NCBI GenBank assembly: GCA_044222395.1
Contig: JBGANK010000001.1
Span: 124,001 to 188,000, forward strand
Source of the DNA: JAEUMD01 sp044222395
GTDB taxonomy: Bacteria; Pseudomonadota; Alphaproteobacteria; Rhizobiales; Hyphomicrobiaceae
DNA: 64,000 bases
Direction: 5' to 3'
The notes below the pieces were generated by a model that saw only the letters and a list, made by a program, of their open reading frames with translations, was not told the origin of the DNA and ran no database searches. Positions 44,696 through 53,509 of the stretch are shown piece after piece. How positions within the stretch are numbered: the stretch's first letter is position 1; every line of letters begins with the position of its first letter. The position numbers were made by a program, and so were the translations under genes.

Positions 44696-45310
44696 ATGAA
44701 GCTCTTTTCGTCTCCCACCACGCCGTTCGGCCGCAAGATCCTACTTGCCGCGTCCATCAAGGGCATAGCCGACAAAATTCAAGTGACCCATGTCGACACC
44801 AATCCGCCCGGCAATGCCGAACTCTTGCAGCACAACCCGCTTGGAAAGATCCCTGCATTGGTTCTGGAGGACGGCACCGTCCTGTTCGATAGCCGCGTCA
44901 TCTGTGAGTACGTCGACACGCTTGGAGAAAGCGGCGCACCACGTCTCATCCCGGCATCGGGGCCCGCACGCTGGCGCACGTTGACACGCGCGGTGCTGGC
45001 TGACGGCATCGCCGACGCCGGCATTCTGATCTTTTACGAAAGCCGCTTCCGACCGAACGAGCTGCACAGCACGGTATGGCTCGAGCGCCAGCAGGCCAAG
45101 GTCGACGCCGGCCTCGATCACTTCGAGAAGAACCCGCCTGCCTGGAACGGCAGCCCCGCCTACGAGCACATCTGCCTGGCCTCGGCGCTAGGCCACCTTG
45201 AATTCAGGCACGCCGGCCGCTGGCGCAAGGATCGCCCGCGCCTCGTCAACTGGCTCGATCAGTTCGACAACGCCGTGCCCGCCTACGCTGCCACGACCCC
45301 TGTTGCCTGA
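44696..45310 (+). CDS. glutathione S-transferase family protein
   Basis: A 204-aa protein. The thioredoxin-like N-terminal domain (residues 1-78) has MKLFSSPTTPFGRKILLAA, with Ser/Thr near residues 5-9 as the likely glutathione-activating residue, and the cis-Pro segment GKIPALVLEDG, then ES/DSRVICEYVD binding glutathione. An all-helical C-terminal domain follows (~90-200). ATG 44696 is preceded by CGGAG at 8 nt; ATG 44681 is also in frame. The substrate is unknown. Confidence 0.9.
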   Translation: MKLFSSPTTPFGRKILLAASIKGIADKIQVTHVDTNPPGNAELLQHNPLGKIPALVLEDGTVLFDSRVICEYVDTLGESGAPRLIPASGPARWRTLTRAVLADGIADAGILIFYESRFRPNELHSTVWLERQQAKVDAGLDHFEKNPPAWNGSPAYEHICLASALGHLEFRHAGRWRKDRPRLVNWLDQFDNAVPAYAATTPVA

Positions 45311-45320
45311 AGCCCGGGCC

Positions 45321-46037
45321 TCAATTCCGTCGCTGGAGCCGCTGTAGCGATCGCGCCAGGGCATCCTGGCTTGTCATTGTCCGCGGGTCCGCTGAACCGT
45401 GGTCGCCGAAGCATTCTGGACTCCAGCCGAACGCCGGCAGCGCGTCCTCGTGCATCTCCGGCGCATCCGCAGCCAGCGACATCAACACGAACGGGTGATG
45501 CTGAACCCATTCAGCCAACTCGCGTTCCTCGCCAGCACCCGCGTCGAAGTCGAACTCCTCGCTAGATGGTGCCGATGCCGCAAGTTGTTGCGCGCCTTGA
45601 GGCGACCATGGCGCCTGCGCTTTGGCGACTCCGCCGGACTTGCCGGTGTCCTGCTCGCCACCGCGCTCGAGTTCGGCAAGTCGATGCTTGGCTTCCATCA
45701 GCCTCAGCAGCTGAACTTGCGACAGCCTGAGTGCCGCTCGCAGTCCGCTGCCCTCAACGCTGTAGGTATCGACCAGGCCGAACAGCTGGAACAGCACGAG
45801 TGAGCGCCGCAACGCATCGGCATTGAGCTGGTAGGCGTCCTCGATCGATTTGAATTTGAGCCGATCGGCCTTGGGATCGAGCATGTAGCGGCACAAGATG
45901 CCGGCCAACTTCATCGTCTCTTTCGTCGCCCATGGCGCCTTGATGGCGTCCTCCAGCCAGATGTCGACGGCAAGCGAAAGGTCGCGCGATGAAAGCTCAC
46001 CCAACGAGGCGAAATGGGCGTGGCGCCGGTCATCCAT
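45321..46037 (-). CDS. hypothetical protein
   Basis: A 238-aa soluble protein, family not recognised. N-terminal region (~1-130) is mainly helical with LSLAVDIWLEDAIK, CRYMLDPKADRLKF and LRRSLVLFQLFGLV; a low-complexity Ala/Ser/Glu-rich linker (~150-175) and an acidic C-terminus follow. The start is uncertain: 46037 (MDDRRHAHFASL) is chosen because GAAGGG lies about 10 nt upstream, but an ATG at 46175 would add 46 Trp/Arg/Cys-rich residues that look non-coding. It converges with the GST gene. Confidence 0.6.
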   Translation of the reverse strand: MDDRRHAHFASLGELSSRDLSLAVDIWLEDAIKAPWATKETMKLAGILCRYMLDPKADRLKFKSIEDAYQLNADALRRSLVLFQLFGLVDTYSVEGSGLRAALRLSQVQLLRLMEAKHRLAELERGGEQDTGKSGGVAKAQAPWSPQGAQQLAASAPSSEEFDFDAGAGEERELAEWVQHHPFVLMSLAADAPEMHEDALPAFGWSPECFGDHGSADPRTMTSQDALARSLQRLQRRN

Positions 46038-46194
46038 GACAATACAAGGCCCTTCATACGCAATTGACGACGAGGCTCGGCCCAATGCGCCGTGCCGACC
46101 CAAATCATGACGCCGTTCCCACCAACATTCGATGAAACGACGGGGTAAAAGGCCAATGAAATAGGTTGAGAGCATTCCCCTAAATTTCGCACTG

Positions 46195-46641
46195 TCACGG
46201 CCGCCAGCGCCCGCTCCCGATGAGCCGCGCACCCGCCAGCGATCCCCGGTACACGTAGACCCAGGCCATGAGCCTCTGCGGCGCCCCCGAGCCTTCGTCG
46301 AGAACCGCCTCCCGCACGACGCGCTGATAGTTGCCGTTCAGGCTATTGCCAGCTTGGATGCCTTCGTAGCGATCAAGCCAGCGAAATACGGCCTCTGGAT
46401 CATCGAGCTCACGTAGCTCCCCGCTGACACGCCCAGGATCACCACCCTGCGCGCGCGGCATAGCCGCCTCGACCAACCCCGGGTAGGCGCCCAGATCGTA
46501 GAGCTGCCCGGCCATGCTCGCCGCACCCACAACCCGGCCGGCCGAGTGAAGCCGACCGCGTGGCCCCAGGCCCAACGCCCCGCGCGCCGTCGACATCAGC
46601 GTTCCATAGACAAAAAGCAATCGCGGCATTGCCATGATCAT
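46195..46641 (-). CDS. gamma-glutamylcyclotransferase-like (AIG2/GGCT) protein
   Basis: A 148-aa protein with the BtrG/GGCT fold. LLFVYGTLMS is the substrate-binding loop, GQLYDLGAYPGLV the second, and GELRELDDPEAVFRWLDRYEG carries the catalytic Glu region (E in GELRE/DRYEG). It probably releases 5-oxoproline from gamma-glutamyl compounds, or is one of many relatives of unknown substrate. Three in-frame ATGs (46641, 46635, 46629) lie close together; the third fits relatives (MPRLLFVYGTL) best. Confidence 0.85.
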   Translation of the reverse strand: MIMAMPRLLFVYGTLMSTARGALGLGPRGRLHSAGRVVGAASMAGQLYDLGAYPGLVEAAMPRAQGGDPGRVSGELRELDDPEAVFRWLDRYEGIQAGNSLNGNYQRVVREAVLDEGSGAPQRLMAWVYVYRGSLAGARLIGSGRWRP

Positions 46642-46850
46642 CGGCCAGACTGGTTTGATGAACGGGAAGTCGGCCGCATCGCCGCCGGCTTGGCCGCTTC
46701 GCAGACGTCCCGATCTCGATCACACGAGACGTTCTTTTTTGAACGCTCGTGCCCTTCGGATCGCGAAATTCGCTCCGAACTATCACAAAGTTTAGACGAA
46801 TTTCGCGATCTGCCTTTGTTGTCCGCCTGAACACAGGACGCCCGCGCGCC

Positions 46851-47159
46851 ATGCCGATCCTGACCGAGCTGCTGGTTTCCATCGTCGGCGGCGTGGCCAC
46901 TGCCCTGATTCTCGGCGTCTTGGTAAGACCCTCCGCGCCAGTAGATCGCGAAATGCGCGCGCCGCGACGCCGTACCGTGTTCGGCGATTTCGTCCATCTC
47001 CTGCTGTCGGTCGCCGGTGGCATCGCGATCGCCATGCTTGCCGGCCGTTGGGCAATGCAGTCGGGCCTTGCTCCCAGGGGCGGCGGCGGTCGCCTGATCC
47101 TGCTCGTCGGCGGCACGGCGCTGTGCTGGTTTCTCATGCTTCCCCTGCGCAGACGCTGA
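46851..47159 (+). CDS. hypothetical small membrane protein
   Basis: A 102-aa protein with three hydrophobic segments (~3-24, ~45-67, ~80-97) and a basic loop between the first two (DREMRAPRRR). No family recognised. Start ATG 46851 begins right at the first helix; a longer frame from 46749 lacks support. Stands alone between the GGCT gene and the YHS gene. Confidence 0.55.
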   Translation: MPILTELLVSIVGGVATALILGVLVRPSAPVDREMRAPRRRTVFGDFVHLLLSVAGGIAIAMLAGRWAMQSGLAPRGGGGRLILLVGGTALCWFLMLPLRRR

Positions 47160-47333
47160 TCGCGGCGGATAGTCGGCCGCGAGGCCCATTTTCGGTCTTA
47201 TCTGGCTTCACAAATTTCTCGCGCATTTTCACGCGCCACTCACGCCACCATCACCGGCCTTTGGTTCGCATGTGAGCGCGCTTTCGGTCATGGTCTTTCC
47301 CAACGCAACACCGACCGAAGGAAGGCCCTCACC

Positions 47334-47699
47334 ATGCTGAAGGCAATCCGCTATATCGCAGCCGTGACGCTCGCTTCGACCATCATCATGGCGCTGATCC
47401 TGGCGCTGACGTCACCTCCGGTCGCGGCAAACCGTTCGCCCGGTTCCGCGATCTACACCGGTCTTCTCGCCGACACCGCCGTCGGCGGATACGACCCACA
47501 GCGGTACGCGCCCCAATTCGGTAGCGCCTACGCCGTCAGCCAGGGCTACACCGCCAAGGGCGATCCGCAGGCCTGGAGCATCGTCGACGGCAGGCTTTAC
47601 CTGAATTACGACCGCTCTGTTCGCAAGCAATGGGAGAAGGACGCCAAGGCGCTGATCAAGAAGGCGGAGGCGAACTGGCCCGCCGTCCTCGCGAAATAA
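47334..47699 (+). CDS. internally shortened YHS-domain secreted protein
   Basis: A 121-aa protein. Signal peptide/anchor (~8-32), then IYTGLLADTAVGGYDP, which in relatives leads into a YHS domain of about 45 further residues. Here it joins at residue ~55 directly to QRYAPQFGSAYAVSQGYTA and the normal C-terminal part (VDGRLYLNYDRSV..WEKD..ANWP). The middle of the domain and the Cys of the usual GGYCA are gone. AAGGAAGG precedes the ATG. The frame is kept, so it may still be made, but metal binding as in other YHS proteins is doubtful. Confidence 0.8.
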   Translation: MLKAIRYIAAVTLASTIIMALILALTSPPVAANRSPGSAIYTGLLADTAVGGYDPQRYAPQFGSAYAVSQGYTAKGDPQAWSIVDGRLYLNYDRSVRKQWEKDAKALIKKAEANWPAVLAK

Positions 47700-47878
47700 T
47701 CGGTCCGCATGGAACCAGCTACTCGCTGTTGCGTTTCATCAGCAAGTTCGGTGCGCCACCCGTCCCCGCCCCCCCCCCCGTAGGCGCACCAACACCGACC
47801 GGGCTCCGCACCTTTCTCCCCGAGGACCAGCGGGGCCCGGTCAAAATCTTGGGCGAACAGCAGGTGGCGGCGCGTGGA

Positions 47879-48724
47879 TCAATTCAAACGCCCGAACGTC
47901 TTGCCGAAGAATTTCTTTGCAAACGTGTCGTCGCTCTTGAGCGGATCAGGCCCCTCCTTGCGCTCGAAGTCGAGCAGGTAGACCTCGCCGACATGATCGC
48001 GGAACGACGGCGCGAACCGCACACGGATGCGCTCCTCCTCCGATCCGCCGACCGTATCGCCGTCCTTGATCACCGGACCGTTGTTCATGAGATAGCCGCA
48101 CAGATTGTTGACGAACATGAGCGCGTCCTGCGGCTCCATCGGCGCGGAATTGGCCTCGATCTCCTTGAGGCCGAACTTGTCCATGCCGAGCGTCGACACG
48201 ATCGTGCCTCCCTGGCCGTCGCCCGAGATCTGGATCACCACCCACAGCCGCACCGGCAGCACGTTCTCGGTCTGGAATTTATGGAACTCGCCGGCGAACT
48301 GGTCGGCGGACACCAGCACGCTGGCCCACGACACGGCGATTGCCGGCAGCTGGTGGACGAACTCGCGCACTACCAGCAGATGCTTCGCATGCGCGTCGAC
48401 GCGGCTCGAATGATCCCACGACGATGACACGATCAGATGCGCCTGGTTGGTGCGCATCACGTCGGCTGCTTCCGGCCACCACCACGCGCTTTCGACCCAG
48501 CTATGCCAATGCTGTTCCGGCAATGGCACATCGACGAGCGCCGAGATCAGCAGGCTGCCGTCGCAGGGCACCACCTGCGCATTGCCTTCAGGCGGCACGA
48601 TCTCACCGATGTTCAGCATTTCGCCGAACCGCTCCTTCAGCTTCTGGAAATCCGGCATCTGCGGGCGATCGAGGAAGATCATCGCCAAGACCTGGTTCGA
48701 CCGCTCTTTCGTCTCTTCCGCCAT
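47879..48724 (-). CDS. DUF4261 domain protein
   Basis: A 281-aa soluble protein. LAMIFLDRPQMPDF near the start, the Trp-rich WHSWVESAWWWPEAADVMRTN segment (core WWWPEA) and HLIVSSS fit DUF4261. The function of the family is unknown; members occur in T6SS- and stress-associated contexts, but no such genes are here. ATG 48724 is preceded by GGGGAG at 9 nt. It converges with the YHS gene across a gap holding an 11-C tract (47769-47779). Confidence 0.75.
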   Translation of the reverse strand: MAEETKERSNQVLAMIFLDRPQMPDFQKLKERFGEMLNIGEIVPPEGNAQVVPCDGSLLISALVDVPLPEQHWHSWVESAWWWPEAADVMRTNQAHLIVSSSWDHSSRVDAHAKHLLVVREFVHQLPAIAVSWASVLVSADQFAGEFHKFQTENVLPVRLWVVIQISGDGQGGTIVSTLGMDKFGLKEIEANSAPMEPQDALMFVNNLCGYLMNNGPVIKDGDTVGGSEEERIRVRFAPSFRDHVGEVYLLDFERKEGPDPLKSDDTFAKKFFGKTFGRLN

Positions 48725-48839
48725 GCCTTGTATCTCCCCGGTTTCTTGCGCCTGGCACCCGGGTAGCACATGCGCCTCCCGCCACAACCCCCGCACATTG
48801 CCTCATGCATTGGCGCGGGGGCGGCAATTCTCACCTTAC

Positions 48840-49005
48840 CCCCGTCATGCCGGCGAAGGCATCCACGCCAGTCGCGTCATCCGTGCGGCTCGCCGGGAAT
48901 GGTCCGATGTGGCAAATGCCCCCCCGATCCGCCGTCGTTTTCTTCGAGGACGCTTGCGTGGATCACGACCTGCGTCGGGAACACGGCAAGCGTGGCAAGA
49001 ACGGA
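48840..49005. repeat. possible degenerate GTCAT...GGCGAAGGC type repeat
   Basis: The segment CGTCATGCCGGCGAAGGCATCCACGCC, here given by its CGTCATGCCGGCGAAGGC core, and a later GCGTGGATCACGACCTGCGT segment are imperfect complements. This resembles the intergenic repeats common in Hyphomicrobiales. Support is weak. Confidence 0.3.
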
Positions 49006-49009
49006 ATGC

Positions 49010-51094
49010 TCAACCGGCGATCTTCGAGAAATCCGCAACCGTGAGCGTCGCCGCGCGAATCTCGTTCAACAGCTTCAGCCGGTTCTCGCGCAGCTTTGCG
49101 TCGGGTGCGTTGACGATCACCTTGTCGAAGAACGTATCGATCGGCCCGCGCAACTCCGACAGCGCACGCATCGCGCCCTCGAAGTTTTCCACGTTGATCG
49201 CCGCCTGGGTGTCGAACTTCACTTTCGCAATTGCCGCGGCGAGATCGCGCTCTGCCGGCTCGGTCAAGAGCGGCCCCGACACTTCGCCGTCATGGCGCCG
49301 CTTGTCCTTCTTCTCCTCGATCGAAAGGATGTTACCGGCGCGCTTGGTGCCGGCGAGCAAGTTCTTGCCGTCGTCGGATTCGAGGAACTGATCGAGAGCT
49401 TCGACGCGCTTGACGATGAGGGCGAGGTCGTCCTGACCGGGCAACGCGAACACCGCGTCGATGAGGTCGTGCCGCTTGCCCTGGTCGCGCAGGTAGACCT
49501 TCAGCCGGTCGGCGAAGAAGGCGAGGAGGTCCGGCCCGATCGACTCTTGGGCTCGTACATCCTTCGACAGCAGACGCTCGCCAATACCAATCTTCTTCAG
49601 CATCGACAGTCGCAAATCATTCTCGATGCAGATGCGAATGACGCCCAGCGCCGCGCGCCGCAATTGATAGGGATCGCCCGAGCCCGTCGGCTTCTCGCCG
49701 ATCGCCCAGAACCCCACCAGCGTATCGAGCTTGTCGGCTAGCGCCACCGCAATCGCGACGCTGTCGCCGTCCTCTTCCTTGGGCACCGTATCGCCGGCAC
49801 CCTTCGGCTTGTAATGCAGCTCGATCGCCCGCGCGATCTCCGGCTTCGTCCCCGCCTTCTCCGCGTAATAGCGGCCCATCAGGCCCTGCAGCTCGGGGAA
49901 CTCGCCGACCATCCCCGAAACGAGATCAGCCTTGCACAGCTGCGCCGCCCGCCGCGCATCGACCGGATCGGCATCGACCGCACCCGCGATCTCGTGTGCC
50001 AGCTCCTCGATGCGCTCCACCCGCTCCTTCTGCGTGCCAAGCTTCTCGTGGAACGTGATGCCGTCGAGCGCGTTTTCCATCTCGTCGAGCGGCTTCTTCA
50101 GGTCCTGCTCCCAGAAGAACTTCGCATCCGACAGGCGCGCCGCGATCACCTTCTCGTTGCCGGCGATGATCTGCTTGCCCTCGTCGGTCGCAATGAGATT
50201 CGAGACGGCCAAGAACTTGTTGGCAAGCTTACCCGTCTTGGGATCACGCAAGGAGAAGCACTTCTGGTGCTGCTTCATCGAGGTCATCAGGCACTCGGCC
50301 GGCACGTCGAGGAATGCCTTGTCGAACTCGCCCATGTAGACCGTCGGCCACTCGGTGAGGCCGGCGTTTTCGGCAACCAGCGCCTCGTCCTCCATCCATT
50401 CGAGCTTGGCCTTTTTCGCGATCTCGCGCGCCTGCTCGGCAATCGCCGCCTGCCGCTCCGATGCCGGCAGCAGCACCTTCGCGCTCATCAGCTTCCGGCC
50501 ATAGTCCTCGAAGCTCTTGGCGTGGATCGCCTCGCGCCCATGGAAGCGATGCCCGCGCGTTTCATCGCCGCTCTTCAACCCGGCGATCTCGAATGGCACA
50601 ACCTTCCCACCCAGCAGGCACAGCACGGAATGGATCGGCCGCACCCATTGGAAGGATGATGATCCCCACCGCATCGACTTCGGCCACGGGAACTTGGCGC
50701 AAACCTCCGGCACTGTTTCGGCGATGATCTCCGCCGCCGCACGTCCTGGCTTCTCGATCTTCGCGACGTAGTAGTCGCCCTTCTTGTCGTCCTTGACGAT
50801 CTCCGCATCCTTCAGCGAAGCGAGCCCGGCCGACTTCAGGAAGCCTTCGACAGCCTTCTCAGGCGCACCTACGCGCGGCCCCTTGCGCTCATCAGAAATG
50901 GCGGGCGATTTCGCCGGCACGTTCTCCACGGCCAGCGTCAGCCGCCGCGGTGTGGCGAAGCTCATCGCCGAGCCAACCTCCAGCCCGCGCGCCTTGAGGC
51001 CATCGACGACGAGGCGCTTCAGATCCTCCGCCGCGCGGGCCTGCATGCGCGCAGGGATTTCCTCGGAAAAGATCTCGAGCAGCAGTTCGGACAT
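49010..51094 (-). CDS. glyS: glycyl-tRNA synthetase beta subunit
   Basis: A 694-aa subunit of the bacterial alpha2beta2 GlyRS. MSELLLEIFSEEIPARMQ at the start, an HD-like domain, and a C-terminal anticodon-binding helical domain (ALBI-like; ~560-690) match the family in order and length. ATG 51094 is 7 nt from the stop of a small membrane protein gene. The alpha subunit (glyQ) is usually just upstream in Alphaproteobacteria; here it is not present in the window, where the upstream gene is the small membrane protein. Confidence 0.95.
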   Translation of the reverse strand: MSELLLEIFSEEIPARMQARAAEDLKRLVVDGLKARGLEVGSAMSFATPRRLTLAVENVPAKSPAISDERKGPRVGAPEKAVEGFLKSAGLASLKDAEIVKDDKKGDYYVAKIEKPGRAAAEIIAETVPEVCAKFPWPKSMRWGSSSFQWVRPIHSVLCLLGGKVVPFEIAGLKSGDETRGHRFHGREAIHAKSFEDYGRKLMSAKVLLPASERQAAIAEQAREIAKKAKLEWMEDEALVAENAGLTEWPTVYMGEFDKAFLDVPAECLMTSMKQHQKCFSLRDPKTGKLANKFLAVSNLIATDEGKQIIAGNEKVIAARLSDAKFFWEQDLKKPLDEMENALDGITFHEKLGTQKERVERIEELAHEIAGAVDADPVDARRAAQLCKADLVSGMVGEFPELQGLMGRYYAEKAGTKPEIARAIELHYKPKGAGDTVPKEEDGDSVAIAVALADKLDTLVGFWAIGEKPTGSGDPYQLRRAALGVIRICIENDLRLSMLKKIGIGERLLSKDVRAQESIGPDLLAFFADRLKVYLRDQGKRHDLIDAVFALPGQDDLALIVKRVEALDQFLESDDGKNLLAGTKRAGNILSIEEKKDKRRHDGEVSGPLLTEPAERDLAAAIAKVKFDTQAAINVENFEGAMRALSELRGPIDTFFDKVIVNAPDAKLRENRLKLLNEIRAATLTVADFSKIAG

Positions 51095-51101
51095 GGCTAT
51101 T

Positions 51102-51362
51102 TCACTTCGAGGGATATTCGGACGGCGCGGGACCGGCGGGCACTCCCGACTTGTCGCCACGCAACGATAGATCACGTGCGAAACCGAGCACCGTCCGCCC
51201 GATATCGGTGGTCGCACCAGTGGCCGACAGGTAGCCAAGCCCCACCACGATCAACGCTACCGAAAACAGGAATACGGCCCGATGCCGGCGCAGCGCGATC
51301 CATGCGACGAGCAACAGCGGAATGCCGAGGGCCAGGGCTCCGGCGATGTTAGCTGGAATCAT
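51102..51362 (-). CDS. small membrane protein upstream of glyS
   Basis: An 86-aa protein with two helices (~7-25 and ~30-50) and a polar tail (GDKSGVPAGPAPSEYPSK). No characterised family known to me. Start ATG 51362 with GGGAG at 8 nt; longer in-frame starts lack support. It ends 7 nt before glyS, so the two are co-transcribed. Confidence 0.75.
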   Translation of the reverse strand: MIPANIAGALALGIPLLLVAWIALRRHRAVFLFSVALIVVGLGYLSATGATTDIGRTVLGFARDLSLRGDKSGVPAGPAPSEYPSK

Positions 51363-51723
51363 GAGAGTTCTCCCGGGCGTGTAGAAGGGCCAGACGGGCG
51401 TGAGGCGGGTTCGATTGAGCACGTTCTAGCGCACGGGCAGGGCCCCTTCCACGTTTTGTTTGCCAAATAGGACCGCCAAGTCGGCAAGTGAACGTCCTTG
51501 CTGCCTCTACAGAACTATCCTTCTGCTGATGAAAGCACCTGAAGCCCGCGCATATTTGACGAAGTTGGGCCGCGGTTGGTCAAATACCAACGCAAGCGGG
51601 CGTCAGCGGTCCGAATTGCTTCATTCCGAACCGAATTTCCTGCAATTGGCAGGATTTGCCTCAACTCTTTCTTCAGCCGTTTATCGAATATTGTTCAGCT
51701 AGAGGAAATCCGGAAATCACATC
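51363..51723. other. 361-nt divergent intergenic region
   Basis: It lies between the glyS operon (-) and the J-domain gene (+) and is AT-richer. No gene or hairpin terminator is supported. Confidence 0.4.
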
Positions 51724-52197
51724 ATGTTCCAGAACGACGGCAAGAACGACAGCTCAATCGCCATCGAACTCCTGATGAGCGACGGACGACGCCTGCTGGG
51801 CAAGGTGACGGTCCCCTATGGCTCGCAACTCTTCAAACAACTGAATGGCTCCAGCCGCTACCTCGAGTTCGAGGACGTCGACGGCACGCCAAAGTTCATC
51901 GCAAAGGACGCGATTGTCGAACTGGTCGAGCAGAAGGCCAAGAAGCCGCCGAAGCTCGAGCCTTCCAAGGCGCTCGAAAGCGACAACCCCTATGTCGTGC
52001 TGGACGTTCCGACGGGCGCCGACCACGAGACGGTGCGTTCCGCCTACGCGCGCCTCGCCAAGCGCTATCACCCCGACCAGTTCAACGCCGTCGCATTGCC
52101 GCCCGAGGTCGAGAACTACATGATCCAGATGTTCGAGCGCATCAGCAACGCCTATCAGATCCTCGGCCGCAAACCCGCCCCTGCCGCTGCCGAATAG
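51724..52197 (+). CDS. J-domain protein
   Basis: A 157-aa protein. Residues ~10-75 form a small beta-rich domain (IELLMSDGRRLLGKV...YLEFED) of unknown role. Residues ~85-150 are a J domain with HPD in KRYHPDQFN and AYQILGR at its end. It probably recruits DnaK to a specific client. The J domain at the C-terminus is unlike classic DnaJ. AGAGGAAATCC lies ahead of the ATG. Confidence 0.85.
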   Translation: MFQNDGKNDSSIAIELLMSDGRRLLGKVTVPYGSQLFKQLNGSSRYLEFEDVDGTPKFIAKDAIVELVEQKAKKPPKLEPSKALESDNPYVVLDVPTGADHETVRSAYARLAKRYHPDQFNAVALPPEVENYMIQMFERISNAYQILGRKPAPAAAE

Positions 52198-52236
52198 ACT
52201 CTGCAGTGACACGCTGGCGGCGAGCCGCCACGACGC

Positions 52237-53118
52237 TCAGCCCAACGTAACGGCTACGCTCCACCAGCCTGGATGCCGCGCACGTATCTCGTCATGTGCA
52301 GCGCTGGCCGCCCCTGCATCATCGAAAATCGCAAAGCACGTCGGCCCCGCACCCGACATTGCCGTAACGCGACACCCGGCCGTGCGCCGCAATGCATCGA
52401 GCACGAGCGAAACCTCCGGCACCACCGAGCAAGCCGCCTTTTCCAGGTCATTCCCCCGCATGACGAGGTCAACGAACTCGCCCAAGTCACCCGAATACTG
52501 AGCCGCTATTTCCGACCGCGAAACCCGCCCAGCTGGCGCCGCATCAAGTGCACGAAATACCCGCGCCGTCTTGTCGGCGGGCACCGCACACATTGGATTG
52601 ACCAGCAGCGCCGCTGCGCGCGCCAGACCCGTCACCGGCAGCAGCCGCTCGCCAATTCCCGTCATCCATGCCGCTCGGTTCATGAGACAGACCGGCACGT
52701 CGGCGCCCAGCCGCAGCGCGATCGCATCCCAATCGACTGCCTCGGCGTGCCCTGGATGGGCGCGCCTTAACGCACGCAGCAGCGCCGCCGCATCTGCCGA
52801 CCCGCCGCCGATACCCGCGCCGACCGGCAGCACCTTGTCGAGCACCACATGCCCAACTTGCAATCGCGCACCACCCACGTTTGTTCCCGACACCTCGTCG
52901 AGCACCTTGTCGAGCAGGTTCGCTCCGACGATCCCGGCGGCAAACAGTCCCGTCACCGTGACCCCGCGCGGTCTCTCAACGTCGAGTGTGACACCGTCGC
53001 CAATCCCGTCGGCAAACGCCACCAGGCTCTCCAGATCGTGGTAGCCATCCGCCCGCCGTCCCAGGATCCGGAGCGTCAGATTGATCTTGGGCCGCGCCAA
53101 CTCGCCGATCACAGGCAT
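52237..53118 (-). CDS. ispE: 4-diphosphocytidyl-2-C-methyl-D-erythritol kinase
   Basis: A 293-aa GHMP kinase of the MEP isoprenoid pathway. It has ARPKINLTLRILGRRADGYHDLESL (given by its KINLTL and GYHDL marks), the ATP loop LPVGAGIGGGSADAAALLRAL and a C-terminal GxGP motif (MSGAGPTCFA). Usual bacterial length. A repeat pair lies just upstream of it. The TPR gene follows at a distance, a common Hyphomicrobiales neighbourhood with etfQO and the DNA glycosylase. Confidence 0.95.
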   Translation of the reverse strand: MPVIGELARPKINLTLRILGRRADGYHDLESLVAFADGIGDGVTLDVERPRGVTVTGLFAAGIVGANLLDKVLDEVSGTNVGGARLQVGHVVLDKVLPVGAGIGGGSADAAALLRALRRAHPGHAEAVDWDAIALRLGADVPVCLMNRAAWMTGIGERLLPVTGLARAAALLVNPMCAVPADKTARVFRALDAAPAGRVSRSEIAAQYSGDLGEFVDLVMRGNDLEKAACSVVPEVSLVLDALRRTAGCRVTAMSGAGPTCFAIFDDAGAASAAHDEIRARHPGWWSVAVTLG

Positions 53119-53222
53119 CTCGGAGCTTTCGCGGAAATGTAGCTTGGCTCGCTGAAGGCCAATCGCTTCAGCACTGAAGCTATCTCAGAAGGCTCACACA
53201 TCAGCCGTATCACGACTCAGCT

Positions 53223-53381
53223 GCTCTATCGCGTTTCAGAGTTGGGTGGCAGCGCCGTGTCCCTTCACGTCATGCCCGTGCTCGACACGGCCATCCAGGA
53301 CTTATGCATTCAGCGCCGTTTTTCTTGTTGGCCGGATCAGGTCCGGTCATGTAGTGAAGATTCGGCTAATTCCTGAATCTC
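53223..53381. repeat. ~155-bp intergenic repeat, CCGGAC/CCGGCCAT family, copy 2 (inverted)
   Basis: Its reverse complement matches 38655-38808 segment by segment (GATTCAGGAATT, ACTACATGACCGGAC, GATCCGGCCA, GGATGGCCGTGTCGAGCAC, CATGACGTGAAG). It abuts the 125-bp repeat at 53384. Confidence 0.75.
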
Positions 53382-53383
53382 TC

Positions 53384-53509
53384 TAGAGCAGGTCCGATCT
53401 TGATCGACCCACTGCAGCCGCAGCGGCCTGCTCAAAGTCCTTGTCTTAGAGTCTCAATCACGCCTTCGCTGGAACCACATGTGGTTCCATCTCAGCCGAT
53501 CACACTCTA
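53384..53509. repeat. ~125-bp intergenic repeat, copy 3 (inverted)
   Basis: Reverse-complemented it reads TAGAGTGTGATCGGCTGAGA, GGAACCacatgtGGTTCC, AGCGAAGGCGTGATTGAG and ends AAGATCGGACCTGCTCTAG, matching 14318-14443. Its TAG end is exactly the stop codon of the TPR gene. Confidence 0.8.
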
